DNA from: Paeniglutamicibacter sulfureus
GTDB lineage: Bacteria; Actinomycetota; Actinomycetes; Actinomycetales; Micrococcaceae
Reading direction: 5' to 3'
DNA: 64,000 bases
NCBI RefSeq assembly: GCF_039535115.1
Contig: NZ_BAAAWO010000001.1
Coordinates: 1,674,001-1,738,000, forward strand
Shown: piece after piece, positions 9,836 through 18,015 of the stretch
How positions within the stretch are numbered: the first letter of the stretch is position 1
How the letters are laid out: every line of letters begins with the position of its first letter
Translations under genes and position numbers: made by a program
The notes under the pieces: generated by a model
What the model saw: only the letters and a program-made list of their open reading frames with translations
The model's database searches: none
Told to the model about the DNA's origin: nothing

Positions 9836-11998
9836 ATGAGCCACGCCGAGCACGCACCCGCCGCACCGCAGACCCCCAAGGTCCCCACCGTCCGCACCCA
9901 CCACGGGGATGCCTTCACCGACGACTACGAATGGCTGCGGGACAAGGACAGCCCCCAGGTCCGCGCCCACCTCGAGGCGGAGAACGCCTACGCGGAGGCA
10001 GTCACCGCCGACCAGGCACAGCTGCGCGAGGCGATCTTCAACGAGATCAAGGCACGCACCGTGGAAACCGACCTCTCGGTCCCTGCCCGCAAGCGCGGCT
10101 GGTGGTACTTCACCCGCACCGCCGAGGGCTCCCAGTACGCCATCCACTGCCGCGTTGCAGCCACCGACACCGGGGACCTGGCCGCGGACTGGACGCCGCC
10201 GGCCATCGAGGCCGGCGTCCCGATCGAGGGCGAGCAGGTACTGCTGGACGGCAACAAGGAGGCCGAGGGCAAGCCCTTCTTCTCCCTGGGCGGGATGGCC
10301 GTCACCGAGGACGGGAACCTGCTGGCCTACGCCCAGGACAACGCCGGGGACGAGCGCTTCACCCTGCGCATCAAGGACCTGGGCACCGGCGAGCTCCTTC
10401 CTGACTCCATCGAAAACGTGTTCTACGGCCTGGCGTTTTCCCCCGACGGAACCCGCGTCTTCTACACCGTGGTTGACGACTCGTGGCGCCCCCACCAGAT
10501 CAAGGCACACACCCTGGGCACCGACCCGGCCACCGACACCGTGGTGTTCCAGGAGGATGACCCGGGCATGTGGCTGGGCTTCGACCTCGCGGCCGACCGC
10601 ACCGAGCTGCTGATCTCCATCGGCAACTCCGAATACTCCGAGACCCTGACCCTTGACTTGCTCGATCCCCATGCGGTCCCGGTCATGCTCGTCTCCCGGG
10701 AACACCGCATCCTGCACTCGGCCGATCCGCTCACGCTCGACGGGCAGCGGGCCTATGTCATCACCCACGACCGCGACGCCCTGAACAACATGGTCTCGCT
10801 GCTGCGCATCGACCAGCTGGCCCTGCCCTTCGCCCAGCAGCGCTGGGAGACCGTGCTCGAGCACCGCGACACCGTCAAGGTCGAGGGCACCGCCGCCACT
10901 GCCACCCACCTGGTCGTTTCGGTGCGCAAGGACACCACCGAACGCGTCGTGGTCCTGCCACTGGAGGGCCTGGGCACCGCCGCCCAGCAACCGGCCGTGG
11001 AACCTGCCTTCGACGAGGAGCTCTACACCTGCTCGCTGGCCAATGCGGAACTCGAAGCACCCATGATCCGGCTGTCCTACACCTCGGACTTCACCCCGGC
11101 GCGCGTCTACGACTACACCCTGGCCGACGGCACCCTGTTGCTGCGCAAGCAAACCCAGGTCAACGACTACGACCCGGCCAAGTACCGCGCCACCCGCGAA
11201 TGGGCCACAGCGGCGGACGGCACCAAGATCCCGCTGACCATCCTGCGCCGGGCCGATATCACCAACGAAACCCCCAACCCGGTGCTGGTCTACGGCTACG
11301 GCAGCTACGAGATGTCCATGGACCCCGGCTTCGGCATCCCCAGGCTCTCGCTGCTGGACCGCGGGGTCGTGTTCGTCATCGCCCACGTGCGCGGCGGCGG
11401 CGAGCTGGGCCGGTCCTGGTACCTGGAGGGCAAGAAGCTGGCCAAGAAGAACACCTTCACCGACTTCGTGGACGCCACCAAGCACCTGCTGGACACCGGC
11501 TGGGCGGACCCGAAGCGCATCGTCGCGATGGGTGGCTCGGCCGGCGGCCTGCTCATGGGTGCCGTGGCCAACTTGGCCCCGCAGCTCTACGCCGGCATCA
11601 TCGCCCAGGTCCCGTTCGTCGATGCGCTGACCTCCATCCTGGACCCGGACCTGCCGCTCTCGGCCCTGGAATGGGAGGAGTGGGGAAACCCCATCGAGGA
11701 TGCCGACGTGTACGAGTACATGAAGTCCTACAGCCCGTACGAGAACGTCGCGGCCCTGCCCTACCCGAAGATCGCCGCGGTCACCTCGCTGAACGACACC
11801 CGCGTGCTCTACGTCGAACCGGCCAAGTGGGTGGCGAAGCTGCGCGAGCAGACCACCGGCACAGCGCCCATCGTGATGAAGATTGAAATGGACGGCGGAC
11901 ACGGTGGGGCCTCGGGACGCTACGAGGGCTGGAAGACCCGCGCCTGGGACTATGCCTTCGCCCTCGACACCTTGGGACTGAACCCCGCGGGGGCATGA
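9836..11998 (+). CDS. ptrB: Oligopeptidase B / prolyl oligopeptidase family (S9A)
   Basis: Cytosolic serine peptidase of 720 residues that cuts short peptides, in oligopeptidase B usually after Arg or Lys. The first 430 residues look like the beta-propeller gate, for example YEWLRDKDSPQVRAHLEAEN and AFSPDGTRVFYTVVDD. The alpha/beta-hydrolase domain follows, with nucleophile GGSAGG (Ser about 568), Asp in SLNDTRV and His in MDGGHGGASGR. Length and order match family S9A. Start 9836 has GGAGG very close upstream; a TTG at 9815 is the alternative. Its stop overlaps the next start by 4 bp. Confidence 0.9.
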   Translation: MSHAEHAPAAPQTPKVPTVRTHHGDAFTDDYEWLRDKDSPQVRAHLEAENAYAEAVTADQAQLREAIFNEIKARTVETDLSVPARKRGWWYFTRTAEGSQYAIHCRVAATDTGDLAADWTPPAIEAGVPIEGEQVLLDGNKEAEGKPFFSLGGMAVTEDGNLLAYAQDNAGDERFTLRIKDLGTGELLPDSIENVFYGLAFSPDGTRVFYTVVDDSWRPHQIKAHTLGTDPATDTVVFQEDDPGMWLGFDLAADRTELLISIGNSEYSETLTLDLLDPHAVPVMLVSREHRILHSADPLTLDGQRAYVITHDRDALNNMVSLLRIDQLALPFAQQRWETVLEHRDTVKVEGTAATATHLVVSVRKDTTERVVVLPLEGLGTAAQQPAVEPAFDEELYTCSLANAELEAPMIRLSYTSDFTPARVYDYTLADGTLLLRKQTQVNDYDPAKYRATREWATAADGTKIPLTILRRADITNETPNPVLVYGYGSYEMSMDPGFGIPRLSLLDRGVVFVIAHVRGGGELGRSWYLEGKKLAKKNTFTDFVDATKHLLDTGWADPKRIVAMGGSAGGLLMGAVANLAPQLYAGIIAQVPFVDALTSILDPDLPLSALEWEEWGNPIEDADVYEYMKSYSPYENVAALPYPKIAAVTSLNDTRVLYVEPAKWVAKLREQTTGTAPIVMKIEMDGGHGGASGRYEGWKTRAWDYAFALDTLGLNPAGA

Positions 11999-13065
11999 AC
12001 ACACCGGAGATAACCAGCGCCCGCAGCGCGGGGTTCGCCGCGAACCCCGCGTTCCGGGCGCTGCTCACCGCGGCTTCCGACGCCACCGGCGCGGACCTCG
12101 ACGCCCTGATCGACGAGATCAAGGACCGGGAACTGCTGGTCGCCGTCGACGAACACGGAGTCCCGACGGCGCTGGCCGCGTACCGGCGCCTGGATCGGCA
12201 CGCAGTGGAAATCGAATACCTCGCCGTCGCCCCGCAGCAGCGGCGCAGCGGGGTGGCAACCGCACTGGTGCACCGGGTCCGGGAGATTTCGGCCGCCATG
12301 GTCGTGGCACGCACCGACGAGGACGCCATCGGCTTTTACCGGGCCATCGGCTTTCACTGCACCGACACCCCGCCCGACCCCCGCCGGCCCGGTCGCCGCC
12401 GGCACCTTTGCGTTCTGCCCCACCCGCCGCTGGTGCGGGAGCCGGAACCCGATGACGGAAACGTCGAGTGGATCAGGGCGAAGCCCTCCCCTGTCCCGGT
12501 TGTGGTTCTCCCGCCGTCACCGACCTGGCCGCAGGACTTCGCTGCACTCGCCGGAGTGATCCGGCGCGCCCTCGGGGACCGAGCGCTGGCCATCGAGCAC
12601 TTGGGATCCACTTCGGTGCCGGGACTTCCCGCCAAGCCGATCATCGACGTGGTGCTGACGGTTCAGGATCCGGACCGGGAATCGGACTATGTGCCTCTAC
12701 TTGAGGCGGCGGGATTCATTTTCAGCCTGCGCGAGCCCGGCTGGTACCGCCACCGGCTCCTGGTGTCCGGCCCCGATGCGGGCCTTCCGGCCGCCAATGT
12801 CCACGTCCTGGCTCCGGGCTGCCCGGAGACCGCCCGGATGGTTGCCTTCCGCGACTGGCTGCGCACTCACGAGGCCGACCGCGCCGCCTATGCCCTCATC
12901 AAGCGGGCCACGGCAGCGGCAATCAATGAACGCGGCGGCGGCACCGGGCTGGTCATGGACTACAACAAGGCCAAGGAACCGTTCATCCGCGCCCTCTACG
13001 CCCGGATCCACCAGATCCCGGCCGCAAGCGGACCCGACCGGCCCACGCCAAGACCGGACAGGTAG
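11995..13065 (+). CDS. GNAT acetyltransferase fused to GrpB/UPF0157 domain
   Basis: Two-domain protein of 356 residues. Residues about 1-135 resemble a GNAT acetyltransferase (VEIEYLAVAPQQRRSGVATALV, FYRAIGFHCTDT). Residues about 165-340 match the GrpB/UPF0157 family, which has a nucleotidyltransferase-like fold: IEHLGSTSVPGLPAKPIIDVVLTV and GLVMDYNKAKEPFIRALY. The substrate is unknown for both halves. The ATG overlaps the oligopeptidase stop (ATGA), so the two genes form an operon. Confidence 0.82.
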   Translation: MNTPEITSARSAGFAANPAFRALLTAASDATGADLDALIDEIKDRELLVAVDEHGVPTALAAYRRLDRHAVEIEYLAVAPQQRRSGVATALVHRVREISAAMVVARTDEDAIGFYRAIGFHCTDTPPDPRRPGRRRHLCVLPHPPLVREPEPDDGNVEWIRAKPSPVPVVVLPPSPTWPQDFAALAGVIRRALGDRALAIEHLGSTSVPGLPAKPIIDVVLTVQDPDRESDYVPLLEAAGFIFSLREPGWYRHRLLVSGPDAGLPAANVHVLAPGCPETARMVAFRDWLRTHEADRAAYALIKRATAAAINERGGGTGLVMDYNKAKEPFIRALYARIHQIPAASGPDRPTPRPDR

Positions 13066-13136
13066 TCGCGCCCCGGGGACCGGACCGCGGACTCGGTTGC
13101 ATGCAGGTGCGGCGCCGCTTCACGGACCCGGCGACG

Positions 13137-13496
13137 CTACCCTTGCTGGTGCTGCAGCTTGTGCGAGGTTTCGATGCTCGGCTTCATCGCCAGCAACGTT
13201 GCAACCACGGCTATTCCGCCACCGATCCAGGCCGTGAGTGCCGGGACATTGGCCCCGGCAAAGGACCCCAGCCCGGGCAGGATGATGGCCACCATGGCCG
13301 CCAGCAGCTGCCCCACCTCGATCCCGTACAGGTTTGGCCCGCCCAGATTGACCATGCCGACGGCAAACAGCAGCGCCCCGGTGGTGATCAACAGCGGCAC
13401 CGAATTCCCGATGCCCTCGGACCACAAGGGTGTCAATGCCATGACCAGGCCCACCACAACCACGACCCAGTCTTCCCAGCGCCTCCACCTACGCAT
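13137..13496 (-). CDS. Small four-helix membrane protein, SPW-repeat-like
   Basis: Protein of 119 residues with four hydrophobic spans in two pairs. The segment DWVVVVVGLVMALTPLWS resembles the SPW-repeat membrane family, though the SPW tripeptide reads TPLW here, so the family call is tentative. AAGGAG lies 10 bases before the ATG. It is transcribed alone, convergent to the GNAT-GrpB gene. No function can be assigned. Confidence 0.65.
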   Translation of the reverse strand: MRRWRRWEDWVVVVVGLVMALTPLWSEGIGNSVPLLITTGALLFAVGMVNLGGPNLYGIEVGQLLAAMVAIILPGLGSFAGANVPALTAWIGGGIAVVATLLAMKPSIETSHKLQHQQG

Positions 13497-13703
13497 CTAC
13501 GCTCAACTCCTTCGGCACGGTGGATTCATTCCATCTCCCAGTCTCGCCCCGGTCCCCTGGCTGCGTGAAGGGGCTTTCGTCCCGTGGCACCGAGGGAAGG
13601 CGGTTGGACACCTGCGGCCGATTTGCCGAAATATGGCGACGACATGTCCCGCGGAAACTCGGGAATCCGGCCCTCCCGTCTTGACTTATCTCACATTTCA
13701 GGA

Positions 13704-13725
13704 TTACCTAATGATCGTTCGGTAA
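13704..13725. promoter_or_regulatory. Putative PaaR operator upstream of paaI
   Basis: A 22-bp dyad with half-sites TTACCTAATGA and TCGTTCGGTAA (9 of 11 positions symmetric) sits 18 bp before the paaI start. The same pattern recurs upstream of paaR, paaZ and the thiolase operon, so it is probably the binding site of the TetR-type regulator encoded at 15666. Confidence 0.7.
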
Positions 13726-13743
13726 ATAACTGAGAGGTCCTTC

Positions 13744-14184
13744 ATGAGCGACACTGGCATCGATGCACCGCTGATGCATCCCATCCTGAGAAACGACTAT
13801 GCGGCCAAATGGTTGGGCATCGAGGTGCTGAAGGTTGCCGACGGGCACGCCACCATCTCCATGGAGTTGCGCCAGGAAATGCTCAACGGATTCGGCATCG
13901 CCCACGGCGGAATGATCTTCGCCCTCGCCGACACCGCATTCGCCATGTCATGCAACCCGCACACCGGCTCCACTGACACCATCACCGTGGCCGCCGGCGT
14001 CGACATCAACTTCCTCAAACCCGGCATCCCCGGCCGGACCCTGACTGCCGTGGCCAATCGCCGCCAGCAGTCCGGGCGCAGCGGCATCTACGACATCCAG
14101 ATCCTCCAGTCCGTCCCCGGCGCAGAGGACGAGGTGTTGGCCGAATTCCGCGGCCGTTCCCGGACCATCCCCAAGCGCCCCTGA
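13744..14184 (+). CDS. paaI: Phenylacetyl-CoA pathway thioesterase PaaI
   Basis: Hotdog-fold acyl-CoA thioesterase of 146 residues. In phenylacetate breakdown PaaI hydrolyses stalled ring-hydroxylated CoA intermediates and frees CoA. The segment EMLNGFGIAHGGMIFALADTAFAMSCNP contains the HGG motif and catalytic acidic residue of the PaaI subfamily. GAGAGG lies about 8 bases before the ATG. It is followed 56 bp later by paaK in the same direction and preceded by a putative PaaR operator. A second PaaI-like thioesterase lies at 38715. Confidence 0.88.
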   Translation: MSDTGIDAPLMHPILRNDYAAKWLGIEVLKVADGHATISMELRQEMLNGFGIAHGGMIFALADTAFAMSCNPHTGSTDTITVAAGVDINFLKPGIPGRTLTAVANRRQQSGRSGIYDIQILQSVPGAEDEVLAEFRGRSRTIPKRP

Positions 14185-14240
14185 GCCCCCAAACACCCCC
14201 CACCTCCCACCTCCCACAACTTCGCACGTAAGGCCACATC

Positions 14241-15560
14241 ATGACCCAGACTTCCACCCGGATCGAACTGCCCAACCCGTTGGATCCCGAAGAAACCATG
14301 AGCCGCGACCAGATCGAATCGATCCAGCTCACGCGGCTGCAGGACACGCTGGCCTACGCGTACGACAGGGTGCCGCTGTACAAGGAAAAGTACGACGGCG
14401 CGGGCGTTCACCCGAGCGACCTGAAGGAACTGGCCGACCTGGCCAAGTTCCCGTTCACCGAAAAGGAAGACCTGCGCAAGACCTACCCGTTCGGCATGTT
14501 CGCCGTGCCGCAGCACGAGGTCGCCCGCATCCACGCTTCCTCCGGCACCACCGGCCGGGCCACCGTCGTCGGCTACACCCAGTCCGACCTGGACGACTGG
14601 GCCAAGATGGGCGCGCGCTGCCTGCGCCTCTCGGGCGTAAAGCCGGGCTGGAAGGTCCACAACGCCTACGGCTACGGGCTGTTCACCGGCGGCCTCGGCG
14701 CCCATGCCGCCGCAGAGCGCCTCGGCACCACCGTGATCCCGATGTCCGGCGGCCAGACCGAGAAACAGATCACCATGATCAACGACTTCGAGCCGGACGC
14801 GATCCTGTGCACCCCGACCTACTTGTTGACCATTGGCGATGCCATGCAGCGGGCGGGCCTGGATCCGCGCAAGACCTCGCTGAAGACCGCGGTGCTCGGG
14901 GCCGAGCCGTGGACCGAGGAAATGCGCCACGAGCTCGAGGTCATGTTCAACATCGATGCCTGCGACATCTACGGCCTCTCCGAAGTCATGGGCCCGGGAG
15001 TGGCCGGGGAATCCAACGAGACCAAGGACGGAAGCCACATCTGGGAGGACCACTTCCGCCCGGAGATCATCGACGCCTTCGACGAGACCAAGGTGCTGGG
15101 CGACGGCGAGCACGGCGAGCTGGTGTTCACCTCGCTGACCAAGCAGGCACTGCCGATCATCCGCTACCGCACCCACGACCTCACCCGCCTGTTGCCCGGC
15201 ACCGCACGGCCGGGCCACCGCCGCATGGGCCGGATCACCGGGCGCAGCGACGATATGATCATCCTGCGCGGGGTCAACCTCTTCCCGTCCCAGATCGAGG
15301 AGATCGCCCTGCGCATCGATGGGCTTTCCCCGCACTTCCAGCTGGAGATCACCCGTCCCGGGCGCATGGACCAGCTCGCAGTGAAGATCGAACGCCGCGA
15401 GGACTGCACCTCCGACCGTGCCGAGGCCGCCGGCAAGGAGCTCGCCCAGCAAATCAAGATCCACGTCGGGTCCTCCTGCGCCATCCAGGTCGTTGACCCC
15501 GGCACGCTCGCCCGCTCCTCGGGCAAGCTGCGCCGCATCTACGACCTGCGCAACAAGTAG
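14241..15560 (+). CDS. paaK: Phenylacetate-CoA ligase
   Basis: Cytosolic adenylate-forming enzyme of 439 residues that activates phenylacetate to phenylacetyl-CoA, the entry step of the pathway. Typical PaaK features are IQLTRLQDTLAYAYDRVPLYKEKYD near the N-terminus, the P-loop-like SSGTTGRATVVGYT, DIYGLSEVMGPGVA, and GRSDDMIILRGVNLFPSQIEE in the C-terminal subdomain. Length is normal. It lies between paaI and the TetR regulator and shares their direction. Confidence 0.95.
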   Translation: MTQTSTRIELPNPLDPEETMSRDQIESIQLTRLQDTLAYAYDRVPLYKEKYDGAGVHPSDLKELADLAKFPFTEKEDLRKTYPFGMFAVPQHEVARIHASSGTTGRATVVGYTQSDLDDWAKMGARCLRLSGVKPGWKVHNAYGYGLFTGGLGAHAAAERLGTTVIPMSGGQTEKQITMINDFEPDAILCTPTYLLTIGDAMQRAGLDPRKTSLKTAVLGAEPWTEEMRHELEVMFNIDACDIYGLSEVMGPGVAGESNETKDGSHIWEDHFRPEIIDAFDETKVLGDGEHGELVFTSLTKQALPIIRYRTHDLTRLLPGTARPGHRRMGRITGRSDDMIILRGVNLFPSQIEEIALRIDGLSPHFQLEITRPGRMDQLAVKIERREDCTSDRAEAAGKELAQQIKIHVGSSCAIQVVDPGTLARSSGKLRRIYDLRNK

Positions 15561-15568
15561 GGCGCCAT

Positions 15569-15613
15569 GGTGACGGGGACGGAGCGCGTCACAGCACTCC
15601 CGTCCCCGTCACC
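15569..15613. terminator. Terminator hairpin after paaK
   Basis: A 14-bp perfect stem, GGTGACGGGGACGG pairing with CCGTCCCCGTCACC, starts 9 bp after the paaK stop. It separates paaIK from the regulator, which then has its own operator and promoter region. Confidence 0.75.
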
Positions 15614-15630
15614 GTCATCCCGCCACCGAT

Positions 15631-15652
15631 TTCCGGACCGACCGTTCGTGAG
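15631..15652. promoter_or_regulatory. Putative PaaR operator upstream of the regulator gene
   Basis: Half-sites TTCCGGACCGA and CCGTTCGTGAG match the dyad found before paaI, and lie 14 bp before the regulator ATG. This suggests autoregulation. Confidence 0.6.
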
Positions 15653-15665
15653 AGAATGAGGAATC

Positions 15666-16283
15666 ATGACTGCCAGCATTGCAAGCTCCTCACCGATCAA
15701 ACGCGGACGCCCCGGATACGACCAGGACTCCGTCCTGTCCATAGCGGTGGAAGTCTTCAACAAGCACGGCTATGACGCGACGTCGATGGGCAAGCTCGCG
15801 GAGAACCTGGGTATCAGCAAGTCCGCCATTTACCACCACGTCCCCTCCAAGGGCGATTTGCTGCGCTTGGCCCTTGACGAGGCGTTGGTGCCCCTCGAGG
15901 CCATTGCCGAGGACGAACGCGCAAGCGTGGGCACCGCCGAGGAGCGACTGAAGTTCTTCCTCCGCTCCACGATCCGGGTCCTGGTCAAGCGCCAGCAATA
16001 CGTGACCCTGCTGCTGCGGTTGCGCGGCAACACCGAGATCGAGCGCGACGCGCTGCAGCGCCGCCGTGCCGTGGACCGCCGGGTATCGGACCTCGTGGTC
16101 GAGGCCCAGCGCGAGGGCTCCCTGCGCAACGACATCGATCCGCGCACCACCACTCGCCTGCTGTTCGGCACCATCAACTCGCTGGTCGAGTGGTTCCGGG
16201 AAGACGGAAACGTCACGGCCGAACAGGTCGAAGAGCATGCCATCACCATGATGTTCGATGGGTTACACAAGACCGACCGGTAG
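15666..16283 (+). CDS. paaR: TetR-family regulator, probable PaaR
   Basis: DNA-binding repressor of 205 residues. The N-terminal helix-turn-helix (DSVLSIAVEVFNKHGYDATSMGKLAENLGISKSAIYHHVPSKGDLL) is canonical TetR. The C-terminal half is a ligand-binding domain whose inducer would be phenylacetyl-CoA if this is PaaR. Support for that comes from position, directly after paaIK, and from the shared 22-bp dyads at four paa promoters including its own. The symbol is an inference from context. Confidence 0.78.
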   Translation: MTASIASSSPIKRGRPGYDQDSVLSIAVEVFNKHGYDATSMGKLAENLGISKSAIYHHVPSKGDLLRLALDEALVPLEAIAEDERASVGTAEERLKFFLRSTIRVLVKRQQYVTLLLRLRGNTEIERDALQRRRAVDRRVSDLVVEAQREGSLRNDIDPRTTTRLLFGTINSLVEWFREDGNVTAEQVEEHAITMMFDGLHKTDR

Positions 16284-16371
16284 CCGCGCGCACAGCAAGA
16301 CACGCTACGATCGATAGCTGAGGCATCGGACCGCCCCCATCGTTTTTCTTTGTGAATAGGCAGCATTCTTC

Positions 16372-17073
16372 GTGGACGAACTTTTCTATAATCTCTTCAC
16401 CCAAGCCCCCGGAACGGATTCCGGAACCCAGGTGGCACTCTTTTCAGCTTCAGCGCTGCTCAGCTGCATTGCCATGGTGCTGTTGGCCCGGCGCAACGAC
16501 CTGGGCTGGTGGGCCCAGATCCTGGCGGTCTTTGCCGGCCCCCTGGTCATCGCCCTGCAGTTCGAGGCTTCCATGCTCCTGTACGCGGTGCCTGCACTGC
16601 TGGCCGCGGCCTTTGGACTGTGGCGCTTCTCCCGCTTTGAAAACGCCGGCCGTTTTGGCCGCAAGGTCATCCAACGTGGCTTCAGCGTCAAGTCGTTGCT
16701 GATCGGCGCATTGCTCGTTGTGGTTTTCACTGCCTTGCGGATGGGCCGCATGCTGACAACCGGCTTCATCTTCACCGACGGCACGGCATCCTTGTGGATT
16801 TCCTTTGCCGCCGAGTCCGCCCTGGTCGTGGCGCTCATCGGCATTGCGTGCGGGTACCGCTGGGCATGGTTGGCCAGTACGGTCTCGGCAATTGTTTACG
16901 TCGCCCTGCTTTTCAACACGAACCCCGCCTTGGCCCTGCTCGGTGTCACGGTCTTCCAGGCCCTGGCCGGCTTCTACGGCTGGTTTGCCTGGCGAAACCT
17001 CCCCGGCGAACGGTCCATCAACGCCGACGAGCCGTCAAACGCGAAGTATCCGCCCAGCCCCTACGCGGCATAG
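16372..17073 (+). CDS. PnuC-like membrane transporter (nicotinamide riboside/NMN family)
   Basis: Membrane protein of 233 residues with about seven hydrophobic spans. The region WISFAAESALVVALIGIACGYRWAWL and the final GVTVFQALAGFYGWFAWRN resemble PnuC-type vitamin transporters, which carry nicotinamide riboside. The match is only moderate from the sequence alone. Translation starts at GTG 16372. It stands alone between paaR and a terminator hairpin. Confidence 0.55.
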   Translation: MDELFYNLFTQAPGTDSGTQVALFSASALLSCIAMVLLARRNDLGWWAQILAVFAGPLVIALQFEASMLLYAVPALLAAAFGLWRFSRFENAGRFGRKVIQRGFSVKSLLIGALLVVVFTALRMGRMLTTGFIFTDGTASLWISFAAESALVVALIGIACGYRWAWLASTVSAIVYVALLFNTNPALALLGVTVFQALAGFYGWFAWRNLPGERSINADEPSNAKYPPSPYAA

Positions 17074-17098
17074 CAAGAGCCCGGCTCCGCTACGCGTG

Positions 17099-17135
17099 GC
17101 AATGGCCCGGAACCCCCTTGGTTCCGGGCCATTGC
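17099..17135. terminator. Terminator between convergent genes
   Basis: A 15-bp perfect stem GCAATGGCCCGGAAC / GTTCCGGGCCATTGC with a short loop, between the PnuC-like gene and the convergent acetyltransferase. Confidence 0.85.
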
Positions 17136-17158
17136 CGTCTCCTTGCCGTGGCCGTATC

Positions 17159-17737
17159 CTAGGCGAGGATCTGCAGCGGCATCGCAGGCGCGGGGTCGTC
17201 GGTGAGCAGCCTGGCGCACGTCTGGACATCGAAGCGCTCCGGCCTGCCGAATTCGTCGAGGTACAGCAATTTCGCCCGCTCCAGGCCCTCCACCTTGAAC
17301 CCGGCGTTCCTGGCCACCGCAGCCGAAGCCGGGTTGTTCATCCTGTAGGCCAACTCGAGCCGAAAGAGGCCAAGGGTTCCAAAACAGTGCACGGCCATTG
17401 CGGCTGTGGCGCGCGATGCCAATCCGGCGCCACGCGCCTCGGAAGCGACCCAATAGGAGATCCACGCCGTCTCGTGGCGGCGGTCAATGGCCGTAGCCAT
17501 GACATGTCCCACCGCCAGGCCGTTCACGTCGATGGCGAATGCCAGCACCTGATCGTTCTCGCAGTCGATCCACGGCGCCACCCACCTCCGGGCCGCCGCT
17601 GCGGAATTCACCGGTTCCCCCGACTGGGCCGCCATGTCGTCGACCCCAAACGCCGCCAAGATCGATTCAATGTCCTCTTCCGAGTCTGTCCACGGCCGCA
17701 GGAAGGCTGTCGAATGGGAATCGGGTTTCGGGCTCAT
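17159..17737 (-). CDS. GNAT acetyltransferase, RimJ/RimL-like
   Basis: Acetyltransferase of 192 residues. The acetyl-CoA-binding segment WISYWVASEARGAGLASRATAAM and the following LGLFRLELAYRMNNPASAAVARNAGFKVEGL are typical of the RimJ/RimL branch, which acetylates protein N-termini or small amines. The substrate is unknown. It is monocistronic. Confidence 0.82.
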   Translation of the reverse strand: MSPKPDSHSTAFLRPWTDSEEDIESILAAFGVDDMAAQSGEPVNSAAAARRWVAPWIDCENDQVLAFAIDVNGLAVGHVMATAIDRRHETAWISYWVASEARGAGLASRATAAMAVHCFGTLGLFRLELAYRMNNPASAAVARNAGFKVEGLERAKLLYLDEFGRPERFDVQTCARLLTDDPAPAMPLQILA

Positions 17738-18015
17738 GCACCTACCTTAGGCCCAGTGGATCAAGTCCGGGTTCGGCCGGCTCCGCCCATCGAACCCAAC
17801 GCGAAGCATGCCGCCGGGGATTGGGCGAAAAACAAGTCATTGTGATCAACAACCCAATGTGACAGATGCGTTTCGTTGCATTCTTCGGGCAAGTGGCGGA
17901 CATCATGTACATTTGCTGAAACTTGAGATCTCGTTCGACCACGGCGCGGCACAAAGACGTGCCCGCTTAGCAACATTAGTCCCGTATGCCACGGTGACCA
18001 CAAGGAGTAACTGCC

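Noticed and set aside
9698..12004. 768-codon open frame antisense to oligopeptidase B
   Set aside because: Val/Gly/Arg/His-rich shadow of a high-GC gene; the plus strand has complete catalytic motifs.
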